A stretch of 33,265 nt of DNA, from positions 1 through 33,265 of the forward strand of contig JANBPT010000499.1 in the NCBI GenBank assembly GCA_027575765.1. Reading direction: 5' to 3'. Both the position numbers and the translations under genes were made by a program. Shown in pieces: positions 18,193 to 29,121 of the stretch (its first letter is position 1; every line of letters starts with the position of its first letter). The notes beneath the pieces are model-generated. The model did no database searches and had not been told where the DNA came from. It worked only from the letters and a program-made list of their open reading frames with translations. The DNA is from Tieghemiomyces parasiticus. Its lineage: Eukaryota > Kickxellomycota > Dimargaritomycetes > Dimargaritales > Dimargaritaceae.

Positions 18193-19333
18193 GTTGAATG
18201 CGGTCTTGGACGTGGTGTTAACCAAGCTTAGGGCTAACAAAAGCGACTCTACAGAGGTCTACAACTCATACATTAGGAAGGAATGGAGCTTACAAATGTC
18301 CTTCGTGGTGCACCAGGGTAAGCTTGGCTGCGGACAACGGGCGAGAGTGGCCTAGCTAACGCCGGGCAACGATGGGCACCAGTAATAGACTGGTAAAGGA
18401 AAAAAATAAATAGGCGGGAAGTACCATTATCAGTGGCCGAGTAGAACAGAGAAAATGAGGGATGATAGCCCGTTTAAACTGGATCAACCATGTCACCTTG
18501 CCTTGCCAAGAATTCCTCGGGTTATCCGCAGCAACTCTTTTAGCCCACTTCCAGTATTGAGATGAATACAATCCTCGGTCAAGAATTGTGCTTAAGAGTA
18601 ACCCCTTAGGATCCCACAGTGGTAAACAAGCTCTAGATTACTACGGCACTGTACAAGCTTAGCTTCTCAATACAGATTATTTCCTAGAGTATCGGTTGAC
18701 ATATTCTCATAATCGTACATTCGAAGAAATGCCTATCAAAACGATCTGCTTGGTAAATACTCTCTATTGAGTGTCCAAATCGGATCGTAAGCTCTGCGGT
18801 CTAGGCCCTGGAAAATCCCAATGCCTCCGGAACTTCTTAATGCTTAACATAGACCTGGCCATTTGCTAGTTTTGAGCCCAATGGTGGTTGATGTACGTAC
18901 CTAGTTCAGTCCTCAGTGCAAGATGGTTCACAGGGTCATAAGAGACGTCGGTATAGACATAAGACCTGCCTTTTCGGGGGCCGTTGATGGTTTCCAACAA
19001 GTGGTCAGATTTACTGTCTCCATGGTAATTACAATCCGAACAGGAAAGTCAGTTAGTGCAGACGAGATTATGTAAGGTAGATGGAATATTTAGGCGTGAC
19101 TTAAGGTTCCACTACTATAGCACCCCACCTTACCCTATGTAGAAAGATTGAGAACCTCCCAAAGTAATCACGATTTATCGGCAGTTTTTTATACCGCACT
19201 TTTCCTGAATAATGGCTTATCACACCAAAGCATTCGGTGGTCGAAACTTCACAATCCCATTACTGTGAATACACATGTACATCAAATACACGCTTGTTGT
19301 ATAGAGTTGGCTGCCCAAAACAATAAAAAAAGA
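18193..19333. other. Spacer between the RBR ligase gene and tRNA-Cys, no gene seen
   Basis: This stretch is AT-rich with dense stops in all frames. It would include the ligase promoter at its left end and the 3' flank of the tRNA at its right end. I see no conserved protein, RNA or repeat. Confidence 0.5.
19325..19331 (-). terminator. RNA polymerase III oligo-T terminator of tRNA-Cys
   Basis: Seven As on the plus strand (seven Ts on the transcribed sense) start three bases after the last base of the tRNA. This is the standard Pol III stop. Confidence 0.85.
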
Positions 19334-19405
19334 AGGGCCCACCCGGAGTTGAACCGGGGACCTATCGATCTGCAGTCGATTGCTCTGCCACTGAGCTACG
19401 GACCC
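19334..19405 (-). tRNA. tRNA-Cys, anticodon GCA
   Basis: A full cloverleaf reads on the minus strand. The acceptor stem is GGGTCCG with TGGGCCC (T-G and G-T wobbles allowed). The D stem is GCTC/GAGC. The anticodon stem is ATCGA/TCGAT around the loop CTGCAGA, giving anticodon GCA. The variable loop is AGGTC, and the T stem CCCGG/CCGGG surrounds TTCAACT. The base after the acceptor stem is T, matching the U73 identity element of tRNA-Cys. There is no intron. CCA is not encoded, as expected in eukaryotes. Confidence 0.97.
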
Positions 19406-21245
19406 TTCTGATGAAAAATTGGTACAGATTTACATTTTATTCTTAAAACCTTCGATGGAATATCGCGAAGAACACTACGGCTCACTATTATTCTTTTTTG
19501 CAGGCAATGATACGAGTTGACATCACCTTGGCCACTTCATTTGTAGGCGGGCGCTCTGCACAAAGCTGCAGATTAATAGAAAGCAAACGATTTTAACCGA
19601 ACCCATTTTCCGTACTGAGGGTTGGGTATTTACTCTAAGCTCCTCGTCCCTGTTTCTTTAGTTTGTATCTTGGAGCACTAATGTTCATGCCCGGTCATAG
19701 CATTAAATACAGGGAAACGATCATCGGTTGATTTTACCACAGAAGCGTGGCGTCAGTGTCACGTATTGTCCTAGCCTTTTGCTGCTGCTCTCTGGGAGAA
19801 CGCCGTGGGACTGTCTTGTACGACTCCCCTCTTCTCCCCCGTTCTGGGGCCAAGCACTGCAGAACAGTGGCGCCAACACCGGCGTTACCTCGCAGCACTT
19901 GGTATAAGGTCATGCTAATTCCCTACAAAGGGAACTAGTACGAGATACGGTCGAGGGTGTTCGGTAGAATACTCCAACAGCAAAAGACACATTCCGAAAA
20001 TCAGTGACCAAAGTGTGCCGATCCTCCGCAGGTGAATACAATATATACCGAGCCTTAATACCCAATGTAGGGCTAGACGGCTTCTTCTTCATCTATTCTC
20101 CCATATTTTAATTATTATAGTTTTGCTATTTTATTTCAGGAGCCGTAAACGTTATAGAATTATCCGGTTAGACGGATTTCTAGCTGCACTCAACTATGCT
20201 CCATAAATAGTTTGTACGTTTCCCCTCCGTGTCGGGCTTATGTTTTTTTACCTTTTGGTGCTGTTTCCATTGGTGAAACTGGGAAGGTCCTTATGCCCTA
20301 TCGACCTTTTCACGCTTCATCAAATTTTATAGAGAAGGCGGCTTTTGTCAAGAGAAGCCGAGTCGAGTCAGGTAAGCTCGAAAGAAAGCCTAATGCTGTT
20401 CTCCTAAGAAGCCAGGTCGAGATACTTTTTATAAAGTTGGTCCTACCAAATGCGTAAGCCCAAAAAAAATTACACTTTAACAATGAGTATGGAAACAGGC
20501 CTAGCCATGATATATATCTAGATGATAGGCGTATAGCAAGGTATCGACACTGGATAGCGTCCAAAAGGACTTGATGGCCCGAGGTTAAGTGGTATCCAGA
20601 TGAGATCAATGTGGACCATCACCACGAAAATTACCCATGCGATAAAATCTTCCTGATAACATCAGTCTTGTTTTATCACATCCAATGCCGCTGTCCAAGT
20701 TAGTAGATGTGAGCCGTTTTATATCCACTGCTCAAGGACCTGTTCTAACCTCTGATTTTCTGCCGAAAATGATTCCCAGTACGATTTATACCAACAGAAA
20801 GCCTTAACAACCCTCAGGAACGTCAGATTGTGCCTAGGCCCGATGGTCTGCAATTATACCTTGACCGATGCTACCCCACACAACATCACGGTTTGTCAAT
20901 CATCGTCCCAGTATAACATCCGTCATCACGATCCGTCTTGAGGTTACATCCGCCCCCATACTACTCAGAAGGCGCGAACATTATTTCAGCAGGGCGATGG
21001 TCCGTTTAATGGCAAGAGTACGGGCGAGGCATAATACAAACGACCCGCTTCACCGTGAGGAGGTGGGGAGGGGGAAGGTTAGCGCACGCCGACCACATTT
21101 TGTAAAAAAGAAACACCCACGACACGGCGCGTCCGGACCCGGTCGCAAGCGTAGACATGACCGAATCGCACTAGAGGATACACACACACACACACACATC
21201 CTGAAACGTGCACACAAAACCCCCGAGAGTTTGTTCTTGAACAAC
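19406..21245. other. AT-rich spacer between tRNA-Cys and eL32, no gene seen
   Basis: Only short frames with AT-rich codons occur, and none resembles a known family. Near the right end there is a (CA)n run at about 21180-21198, in the likely 3' flank of eL32. Confidence 0.5.
21180..21198. repeat. (CA)n microsatellite
   Basis: Nine to ten perfect CA dinucleotides lie about 50 bases beyond the eL32 stop codon. Confidence 0.9.
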
Positions 21246-22092
21246 TTAGTTCTCCTCCCGGCGGAGACGGGCGGCACCGTTGAGCACCTTGATGTCGAGC
21301 TGCTTGGCGCGCTTGACGATGTCAATGCGCTTCTTGGCGCTGACGGCGTGGGCAATCTCGGCGGCATAGGTACGGTTGTGCATGAGCAGCACCTCCAGCT
21401 CCTCGACGTTCTTGACCGTCACCTTCTTGAACCCGTTGGGCAGCACATGGCGCGTCTTCTTGTTGGAGCCGTAACCAATGCTGGGCATCGGCATCTGGCC
21501 GCGGAAGCGACGGCGAACGGGGTTGTCAATACCCCGGGGCTTGCGCCACGCGGCCTGTTATAGAAAGAGAGAGTTGGGGGCGTCAAGGGGTCATAAGGAT
21601 GGTATTAAGGCGTTAGTGATCTGAGATGGGCGTGACGATTCCTGATGGGCGGCAGGATTCCTTGAATCCTGGGTAGGGTCGCCCGCGATGGCGCGGGAGG
21701 GAACTCCGGGATTTTGACTATTTGGGTTATCCAACTTGAACTCCCACAAGTACGCAAGCAAAGTCGTCACGATGTAGAGGCAGCCGGGTCCTCGATCGAT
21801 TGAACTTGAATCCTCGGCGATCCAAGGATCCTCACATTCTGGGTTCAGGTTCGATCTAAGCTGGTGCTCATACAACCTTCAAAAGTGCTCAGTACTTCAC
21901 CGCGCTACGGCGCCCGGGGCGTTGGATGGATGGATAGCCCGTCAATGGTCACCCTGAGTTCCGCGAGATCGTCGAACGGTCCTTCGGGCATAGATTCCCT
22001 ACCTTGACGGTCTTGAAGCGATCACTCTGGTGACGCTTGAAGGTCTTCGTGCGCTTCTTCACGATCTTGACGGTACGGATAACAGACACCAT
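21246..22092 (-). CDS. RPL32: 60S ribosomal protein eL32
   Basis: This is a structural protein of the large cytosolic ribosomal subunit. Exon 1 (22092-22003) encodes 30 residues beginning [20 protein letters not shown] and ending SDRFKTVK. Exon 2 (21554-21246) starts [20 protein letters not shown] and runs through [14 protein letters not shown] and [17 protein letters not shown] to RLRREEN. The total is 132 residues; fungal and animal eL32 are 130-135. The splice is phase 0, donor GTAGGG and acceptor ATAACAG. It falls where the known protein continues without a gap (HQSDR...WRKPRG). The intron is 448 bases, the longest in the window. One small change is MPMPSIGYG where I recall one or two different residues before MPSIGYG. 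The gene lies 495 bases after the LCMT1 stop, in the same direction, and is probably transcribed separately. Confidence 0.97.
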
Positions 22093-22587
22093 CTTGGAGA
22101 ATGATATATACGACTGGTACCCAAAAGGAGTATATGAGGGGGGCTAGAGAAGATGGATGGGTGAAAGGAAGGTACGAGGTGGGCTGCCGGGTTGTAGCTA
22201 ACGATATGGGCGCTATTGCCAACTGGTAGCCGCAATCTACATGGAGTGCCTGCCAAAGCCTGGTCAGCTCTCCACGCGCTTTCACACCCACACACCGTGG
22301 CCAATGCAAAGCCTTGAAAAAGTTGAGATATGAGCGGCTAGGTCCCATTTTTTCGTCGTCCTATAAATCAAAATCCCCACGGTGGGAAATTCTTTCGAAA
22401 GGCAACAGTCCTCAATGTGGTTGGAAAGGCTGCACAGCTTGAAGCTGGCCAGCCAGTATAGTGTTACAAAACCTATCAGATAACAGGCCGACCGTAAATA
22501 ATGCAGAATGTTTGAAATTGTGTATATTTTAATACTAGCCGTTCTTATTACAGTCGGAGGAGGATAGTGACTTTTTGGAAGTTCCCT

Positions 22588-24331
22588 TCAAGCGCTACTC
22601 ACTAAACGCGAAGGGCTCAGCTCCGAAAAATGCTTTGCGAGGACAGTATCCTTAGCCCCGCAATTGTAGGCCCACGTAATGCAGTAGTGGTCACCAAGGA
22701 GGTCAAACTCCTCAAGTTCGTCGAGGAACTCAATCTTGCCCAGCCTATAACCGCCAGTAACAGCGGGGACACGATTAAATAAAAACAACAACAGACAATC
22801 CATAGGTTAGCTACATGTTAAATTAATCCGTCGCAGGCGACAGAGTGGGCCTGCCTGTTACAGCCATATCAGACCCTGACATGGTACTTACCGGTCGCGC
22901 TCGGCGGTCGGCAAGGCACGGTAGATATGGGTGATGCTGAGGGCGTGGGCCGTCTGCCAGCCTCGGCTGAGGTAGCGTAACTCCTGGCTGGCCAGGTCAG
23001 GATAGGCATCGATACCTTTAAGAACCAGACCGCGACTCTTATTTTTTACCCATTACGACGGGGATGTAAGGGAAGCGAGCAAGTGAGTTAGAAATCCTTG
23101 TCTCTGCTAATATTGCATTATCAGGAGCCTGCCGTTTAGCGGCGCTTACGGTTGGCCTGCTTTAGTGCCTCTCCTTCCTCCACACACTCTACATACACAC
23201 ACACACGCAGACGGCCTTACCTTGAGATTCTGTACCATCATCCGACCGAAGGCGTCATTGGGCCTGATCTGTTCGTATGTTAAGAAAAGCGCGCACGTCA
23301 AATTTTGTGCGGCCCACGCAACGATCCGGTCCGAATGTTCCTTGGCCAAGTAGATCAATACGCACTCCGACAGGACTAGCGTGGGCGCGGCAAGATCCAA
23401 ACCGTACTGAACTAGGCGGGGCACGACAGTGGTCTTAAAGTCGCGGAGGTCGCCGGCGAGGATGGTGTAGCCACTGGAAACGAGCTCCGTGCCTGCACCG
23501 GCGATTTGAGTGTCCGCCGGGAGTAGTTTTTTGAGGCGTGCTTGGCGGTGGATGCGCATGCACTTGGGTGCCGTGATTTCAGGGAAGTCAACCTCGAAAA
23601 ATCGTGTGGGCGCAGCACCCTGAGACTAATGTGGTGCGGGGTGAGGAGGTACATAGAAAAATGCGGGAATATAGAGACCCATCAGCGTCCTCTCCTCATC
23701 TCTCCCTACCTAAGTCCATTGGTACAAGTCCGTGGAGTCCACCATAGTTGTCCTCGGTTCGGACCTACCTTGAGCATAAAGTAAGTAGTGTCGGACCCCG
23801 CGCCCAATATGACAATCTGAGAGGGTCGGTCGGCGGCCTTGCAGGCCTGCAGGAACTGGGCCACCATATTCTGGACACCGACAAAGCGGCAGTACGTGCC
23901 TGTCATTGCACAGCAGACCAGTCAATGCGCAGGGAGCAATAATGGGGGAAAATAATTGTTTAGGTGACGCCTTGGTAACAGCCCAAGGCCAGGCTGCCCC
24001 GTGTGCTGGCGTGTAAGCAGAGCATAGATAAGTCACCGTACCTCGGTTAATGACCGGGGAGCGCCTAGACGGGCACTTTACGAGAAGCTTCACAAAGTCG
24101 TCTCGGAAGTAGCCGAGGATGCTTGCCGAACTGAGAAGAGGTAAAACATGGAGTAGGTTAGGCATTTGACCATATGCCGTCCGTGTCTGTGTCTATTCCA
24201 GTAGGATGTCATGCGTACAAAATGTGGGGCGGTGGTCTCTACCAATGGGTCACTGATACTTACCACCGGCTTATAGCGGCGTCGTCATTGGTACCCCGGA
24301 CTAGGGCATCCTCCTCAGCTCTGGGCTCCAT
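22588..24331 (-). CDS. PPM1: Leucine carboxyl methyltransferase 1 (methylates the PP2A catalytic subunit)
   Basis: This S-adenosylmethionine-dependent enzyme methylates the C-terminal leucine carboxylate of PP2A, which controls holoenzyme assembly. Exons: 24331-24264, 24130-24042, 23899-23769, 23619-23221, 23037-22892, 22744-22588; all are GT-AG and the phases agree (2,1,0,0,2). The protein has 329 residues (human about 334, yeast 328). Landmarks in order: VRGTNDDAAISR near residue 12; ILGYFRDDFVKLL; RSPVINRGTYCRFVGVQ; the SAM-binding ILGAGSDTTYF (83-93); FFEVDFPEIT; LAGDLRDF; LVLSECVLIYL; YEQIRPNDAFGRMMVQNLK; GWQTAHALSITHIY; and LGDHYCITWAYNCG at the end. The start at 24331 gives a normal-length N-terminus; the open frame extends further upstream without family similarity. 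The acceptor of exon 5 was chosen because SRGLVLKGIDAYPDL keeps family spacing. One intron carries an AC-rich repeat near 23185-23208. Confidence 0.94.
23185..23208. repeat. AC-rich microsatellite in an LCMT1 intron
   Basis: An imperfect ACAC run (acatacacacacacacgc) lies 10-30 bases downstream of the exon 4 donor on the minus strand. Confidence 0.8.
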
Positions 24332-26036
24332 TAGGCGTGAGGCAAAACGGGGGAAGGGAATGTTGGTATGGTGCGATGGGAAGGATGGAGTCGCTTTCAG
24401 TAAGGTAGCCCTGGCAGACGGCAACCTGGTCATAAGGGTACCCGCCAAGGTGCCGAGGTAGGTGGGGGACGCAGGCTCAGTCGCTTCCCACCGTCCCATC
24501 CTGTTCCGGACGATAGACGAGGTTCTGGTGTGGGAAGCTTCTCTTTGCCTTACCTGCCCGCCTGGAATCACGTGCTACCTGTCGCGCTGGGTTTTAGGCA
24601 TTACTGTTATTCGCCAACGAGTTTGCGCCATACAAGGATGGATATCACATCACCAGTGTGTAGGATTTGCGGCGTGTGTCCCGCGTAGTTGGATTTCTAT
24701 GGAGGCAAAATTTGCGTTTAACGAGCCGAGCCGTTTGCATGTGCATTTGGGTTGATGGACACACGGAAAAGTGAGAAATAATAGCGGAAAGGCAAAAGGT
24801 CGAGTCTATCAGTACGTGGTCTCACAGCAGGCTGCAGTTATTCCATCTATTTCTTGATGAGATTTTCTACTCAGCCGACTCACCTTTAGGGTGCCTCCCC
24901 TCTATTACATTGCATGGAGAGTGACCCAAGTGTCTTGCTTTGTCACATCGTAGCTCTGCAATACCAGGGCCGGAAATTTTTTGCATGCTGGAACCACTCC
25001 GGAATCCCCCCGTTAGCCTGGGGGCTCCAGAGGATGGTGGTGTAGTAAATCCACGGGGGTTGAGAATACGATATAAAAGTAAAGGGCTCTAGGGCAGTCT
25101 GTCGTTTATTGAGGCGACCGGCAGACAGATACTATATATCCATTCCGACCTTGACTTCCATCTCTTTGGCGCGAAGTGGCAGTAGCGATGAATACATCAT
25201 AGAAAAGCAGCGGTGAAAAACACGGCATGAAGGAAACGAGAGGACATTGAAGCATGCTATCCTAAGCAAGACTCATCGTAGGATAACGTATCAAACGGTG
25301 CAGGCGACTTCGATGGACACGGCTTATCGTGATCGTTCCGGGTCTGAGTGAGAGGTCGCTGTTAAGGCTGTGGTCATAGGTTGGCGATTATTCCGACCAC
25401 AATAGTCATCAATGGTGGTGAATAATATCCTCTATCAGTTTTCAGCCCAGCCATCAATGGCATTGACCTAGGCTGGTATGGCAAGTAGCGCGTACCTGGC
25501 ACTGTCGGTGTAGCTCGAGGACTTGGTGTCAGCGACATCAACAGCAACAGCAACAGGCGCAACACAGGATCCACTCGTCCTGGCGCAAAATGCGATGACA
25601 TGTACTGGCTGGCTACAGCACGTGCTGACAACGCGTCACCCATAGGCGCACAGTTGGCGAGTGGATAGCGCTCAATTCCCATCTTAGCAGGCGAAAAAAT
25701 AAATATATTGCTACACGAGCACCTCTGCAAAATACAGTAGATGTATGGGCTGTGCGGTTGCATTAGGCGCTCCATCATACCACCGCCCACTTCTCCAGGG
25801 GGTGATCATACAGCGCTGTAATTGGTGCAAGAATCGATATCGTAATATAAAGCACTGGGTAGGTTCGAACCCGGAGTTATTAAGAGTCGTTGTTAAAGGT
25901 GCTGTAAAACGACCCGACAGTGTTGGTAATAAATTAAGTAACATACGTTTACGTAGGTATAAATAAAAGACGCATGCAGAGGCAAGCGCAGACTCATCAT
26001 TTTAAAACCGTCGTGTACGCGCCTTCAGAGCTATTA
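24332..26036. other. Spacer between LCMT1 and the Ldb17/SPIN90 gene, no gene seen
   Basis: No frame shows family similarity. A CAACAG-type repeat at about 25537-25558 gives a short poly-Leu stretch in a chance minus-strand frame. A perfect 10-base palindrome, ggttcgaacc, lies near 25862. It resembles a tRNA T-loop box but has no cloverleaf around it. Confidence 0.45.
25537..25558. repeat. CAACAG-type short tandem repeat
   Basis: About three and a half copies of a six-base unit (caacagcaacagcaacagg) lie in the spacer. Confidence 0.7.
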
Positions 26037-27613
26037 CTACAGAAGCGGGCCATAAGCCAGGGGATCCTCGCAGAGTTTGACAGTCTGAATAATAAGCCGG
26101 CGGAGTTCGACAGGGGCGGCGGCCAGACTGGACTGGCTGGCTAGGTGACGGAGCAGGGTAGCAAGGTGGGCGGCCTTGTGGCGGATCTGACAGTACTGCG
26201 AATTGATAATGATGGGAGCCAAGAGCCGGATGTAGGCCATGCGTAGCTTGACGGCATCCTCTGGTAGGTTGTATAGCTCGCGGATGGTCACGTCAATGAG
26301 GACTTTAAGGTCGTTGGTAAAGAAAAAATCGTAGGTGTCGGGGTAGGTAAGTACCGCGGCGATGAAGTCTAGGATGGCCAGGAGAGATTCGGAGTCGACT
26401 GGGTGAGGGCAGAGTGAGTAGGGTAGGGGGAAGGGTGGCAGAAGGTTAGGTACTTAATGACGGTCACACGTGCACCTAAGAAAGTACACAGTTCAAGGAG
26501 TGAGCTGGCAGTTATCTCGGAGATGGACGGTAGATATGCGTCACGTTCTACGAATAACCTACCTTCCCGGTTGAGCATAAAAATTAGATTCTCGGAGAAG
26601 GTCAGACAGCTATCCCGTTCGCGGCTGAGAGTCTTAATGACCGGGCTGGCGGGGGGATGAAGAGGGGTATTATTAGCCGAGACGCAGCGCTGGGAGAGCA
26701 CGAGGCTGTCGAATAGGGGTGAGGATCGGCGAGGGGGTACGGCCGGCGGTGGCATCCCGCGCGAGAGGCCGGGTTTGATCTGAGCAGTGGCGGGGACAGT
26801 CGGGCGGACCGCGCCACCAAGTGGGGATAAGGACGGCGAGGGCGAGGCCGAGGAGACCGAGGAGGTAGACGACAGACCTGGGCGCCGCGGCGGTGGGGGT
26901 GGAGGCGGGGGTCGTCGCCGGCGGGTCGGGGGCTGGCGCGCCGGGGAAGGGTCGGCGGGGCACTCGACGGGACGCCGGACAGCCTGGCGGTGCAGGGCCA
27001 GGATGAGTTTGGAGGCGGCCTCGTTGGTCTGCTCGTGGGCGAACCGAGACTTTTCGATAGCGTAGAGGAGGTAGGCCGTAAAGTTGTCGTCCAGCCGGGA
27101 AAATTCCGCGGCTGGCAGGATAGTAGCGAGGCAGAGGCTGGCTAGCAGGGTGAGGGCCGGGAATTTGAGGTCCGGGTCATAGTCGCGGGTGATGTAGGTC
27201 TTAAGGCGCTGGACGGCGCACTGGTCAGCCAGCAGACGGAATAGCTCGGGGACCAGCGACTGGGCTCCCAGGGCCAGCAGATGGATGACCCATGCCATTC
27301 GCCGGGTCACCTGTTGTTGGAAGAAGGACAGAATGTAACTGAGGACGGTGGGCAGGTTGGACGCGAAGAAGGGTGACTCAAGCATCAGGAGGAAGGCGTG
27401 GGGGCAGTCGGCGTTGGTGAAACCGCCAGCCTGGGAGAATTGAGCATCCATGTTCTGTACCCAGGCCTCAAGTAACTGGTAGGGGTCCTGGTGGCCCAGC
27501 GGCTGGGGGCTCCGGATGGCATTATCAACGGCCCCAAAAGCCTCCAGGACCGACCGCGTCGAGTAGCGCCGCTCCAGCCGCCGGCTGAGTTTCCGGGTGA
27601 GCTCCGCAGCCAT
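26037..27613 (-). CDS. SPIN90/Ldb17 (Dip1) family protein, Arp2/3 complex activator
   Basis: Family members bind and activate the Arp2/3 complex without a pre-existing filament, seeding linear actin filaments at endocytic patches. Exon 1 is 27613-26563 and exon 2 is 26398-26037, joined in phase 1 over a 164-base intron; the protein has 470 residues. The helical leucine-rich domain is clear: FTAYLLYAIEKSRFAHEQTN; then SENLIFMLNRE running over the splice into VDSESLLAILDFIAAVL; TYPDTYDFFFTNDLKVLID; and IRELYNLPEDAVKLRMAYIR. Between the two halves is a Pro/Arg/Ser-rich linker at about residues 225-320 with an eight-proline run, a likely SH3 or profilin site. The join was chosen because it restores the NRE-to-TYDFFFTND family spacing. 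The frame stays open upstream to 28435, but that part is low-complexity and reads like leader, so the ATG at 27613 is used. The start is uncertain; the family is well supported. Confidence 0.88.
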
Positions 27614-28532
27614 GCGGAGGCAGGGTTTGGGGGAGGCCTTTGCACGAGTCGACTGGTGAAGGATGTAGACAGCCGTGCGTTGCGAGAGTTGCAAAGACCT
27701 AGGCGCGAGAGATAGTATAGAGCAAAAGCAAAAAAAGCAACAACTAAGGAGAGGAAAGTCGTGAAATGAGCGGATGGATGGAGGCACGTCCCATGGAATT
27801 AGGGAATGCAGAACAGGGAGGGTGGAGGGTACGGGAGCGAGCCAGCATACAGGCGTTGAGGCGGCGGGTGGTAAGGGACCGCTCAGGGGGTTTAAAAGGG
27901 CCTCCAGGTGAGTCGTCGTTGGCTGGCGGGCTTGAAAATGTGTCAGGGGGGGGGGCGGAAATCCGCACCCTATGAGGAGCAGCGCAGAATAAGGGTCAGG
28001 CGGCCGAGGCACTGGCGAAAGTCGCAGGGCGCGTGAGAGGCCGGGGCGGGACGCGGGCCGATTAAATTGGTGCGTATCAAAGGGGGCCAGCATTTTCACA
28101 ACCCCAAGGGATGGGATACGAAAAAAAAAACGAAGCAAGTCAGAGAAATGGAGACACGGGGTGGCGAAAAAATCACTTCTTAACCAGGTCGAGGCACTTT
28201 CGGCGTGACGGCCAGCTTTGCGTCGTGCAAGAGTGGTCACCAGACAGGAACGGTTCCGCCTGTAGAAGAGGGTGAGCGGTCCTTGAATCAACCACGCTGA
28301 CGTAGATCTTGGGCCAAGGCAGAGGCTGCCCGCCACCGTCTCCAGCAGAGCGCCTCGCACTCGGCCAGTCTGTGCCATGAGGGAGCATAGTACTATAGCC
28401 CGTCTGGAGAGTCTTGGCTGCTGCCATGCGGCCACTACTCTCCCTTCACTCTGGTCGGCCGTACCGCCTACCGGTGATGACGACGCCCACTATATTGGGA
28501 ATCTACGTCGGGTTTGAAGTCGCTAAATAAAT
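27614..28532. other. Leader/promoter region of the Ldb17/SPIN90 gene
   Basis: The minus-strand frame of exon 1 stays open from 27613 back to an ATG at 28435. The translation is rich in Pro, Ser, Arg and Leu without family similarity, and contains runs such as ten As at about 28121 and a G run near 27948. I read it as 5' leader or promoter, though an N-terminal extension cannot be excluded. Confidence 0.4.
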
Positions 28533-28870
28533 TTAATAGTCGTTGCGGCCCTCATTTTCCTCCCGCATGGCCACAATCTCTTCCTGGCCGAGCTCCTCCG
28601 ACAACACTGACGGGGTCTTGTCCGTGACTAACCCTTCGACAATCTGCCGGGTTCAGCAGCCCAGCGGGTGGTGTTGGGGTCATGTCTGGCTACAAAGCAG
28701 GGTGCTGGCACTCGGACTACTGGACCAGTCATAGAACCCAGTCTGGCTACAGCGGCTCGCACGACCGCGCAGGTAAGCGGGGAGAGGATTTGATCGGGCG
28801 CCCGGGCAGAGCAATGCTTACGCCCTGCCATTTTAGGTCTAGCACGTAAACATGACGCGAGGGGCGGTGC
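28533..28870 (-). CDS. Possible 3' exons of a small unidentified gene
   Basis: Two minus-strand exons with GC-ending codons can be joined in phase 0. The first is 28870-28822, preceded by the acceptor ccttaccag, reading HRPSRHVYVLDLKWQG and ending at a GTAAGC donor. The second is 28643-28533, after the acceptor ggcag, reading IVEGLVTDKTPSVLSEELGQ and then acidic residues to END Y-stop (36 residues). The stop is followed by TATTTA-rich sequence. The upstream start is not settled. One option is an ATG at 29133, which overlaps the MRM1 start on the other strand and has a phase-2 donor, giving about 58 residues in all. I do not recognise the protein. It could be a real short gene sharing a promoter with MRM1, or chance. 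Confidence 0.35.
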
Positions 28871-29121
28871 CTGGTAAGGTTAGCCCAGGCAGGCCGCCTC
28901 CCCATCCTCTTTGCGGATGCATCGAGATAATCCGGCCTCACTCCTTTGGTCGCGACATCTCAAAAAATAATCAGGCCAGCATGAGGCCGAGCCTAGGCTA
29001 GAACCAAGTCCACACAGCCATCTGTTACATGCCACCCGAGACCCTCTCCACCACCAGTTCAACCGATCCTCCGCATTCCAAACTTTGAGACCCGCAGTAT
29101 ACCTACCTACCTTGCGCCGCC

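Noticed and set aside
20868..21563. 231-codon plus-strand frame over the eL32 gene
   Set aside because: It is the antisense of eL32 exon 2 plus a CA repeat. The eL32 protein on the other strand explains the sequence.
25374..25790. 138-codon minus-strand frame with a poly-Leu run
   Set aside because: The Leu run comes from a CAACAG repeat. Codon use does not match local genes and no domain is visible.
25840..25890. Possible tRNA or tRNA-derived SINE around the palindrome ggttcgaacc
   Set aside because: The T-loop box is present, but the flanking five-base stems do not pair on either strand, and no anticodon or D arm fits.
27614..28435. 822-base N-terminal extension of the Ldb17/SPIN90 frame
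   Set aside because: It is open but low-complexity, contains homopolymer runs and has no family similarity. It fits leader or promoter DNA better.
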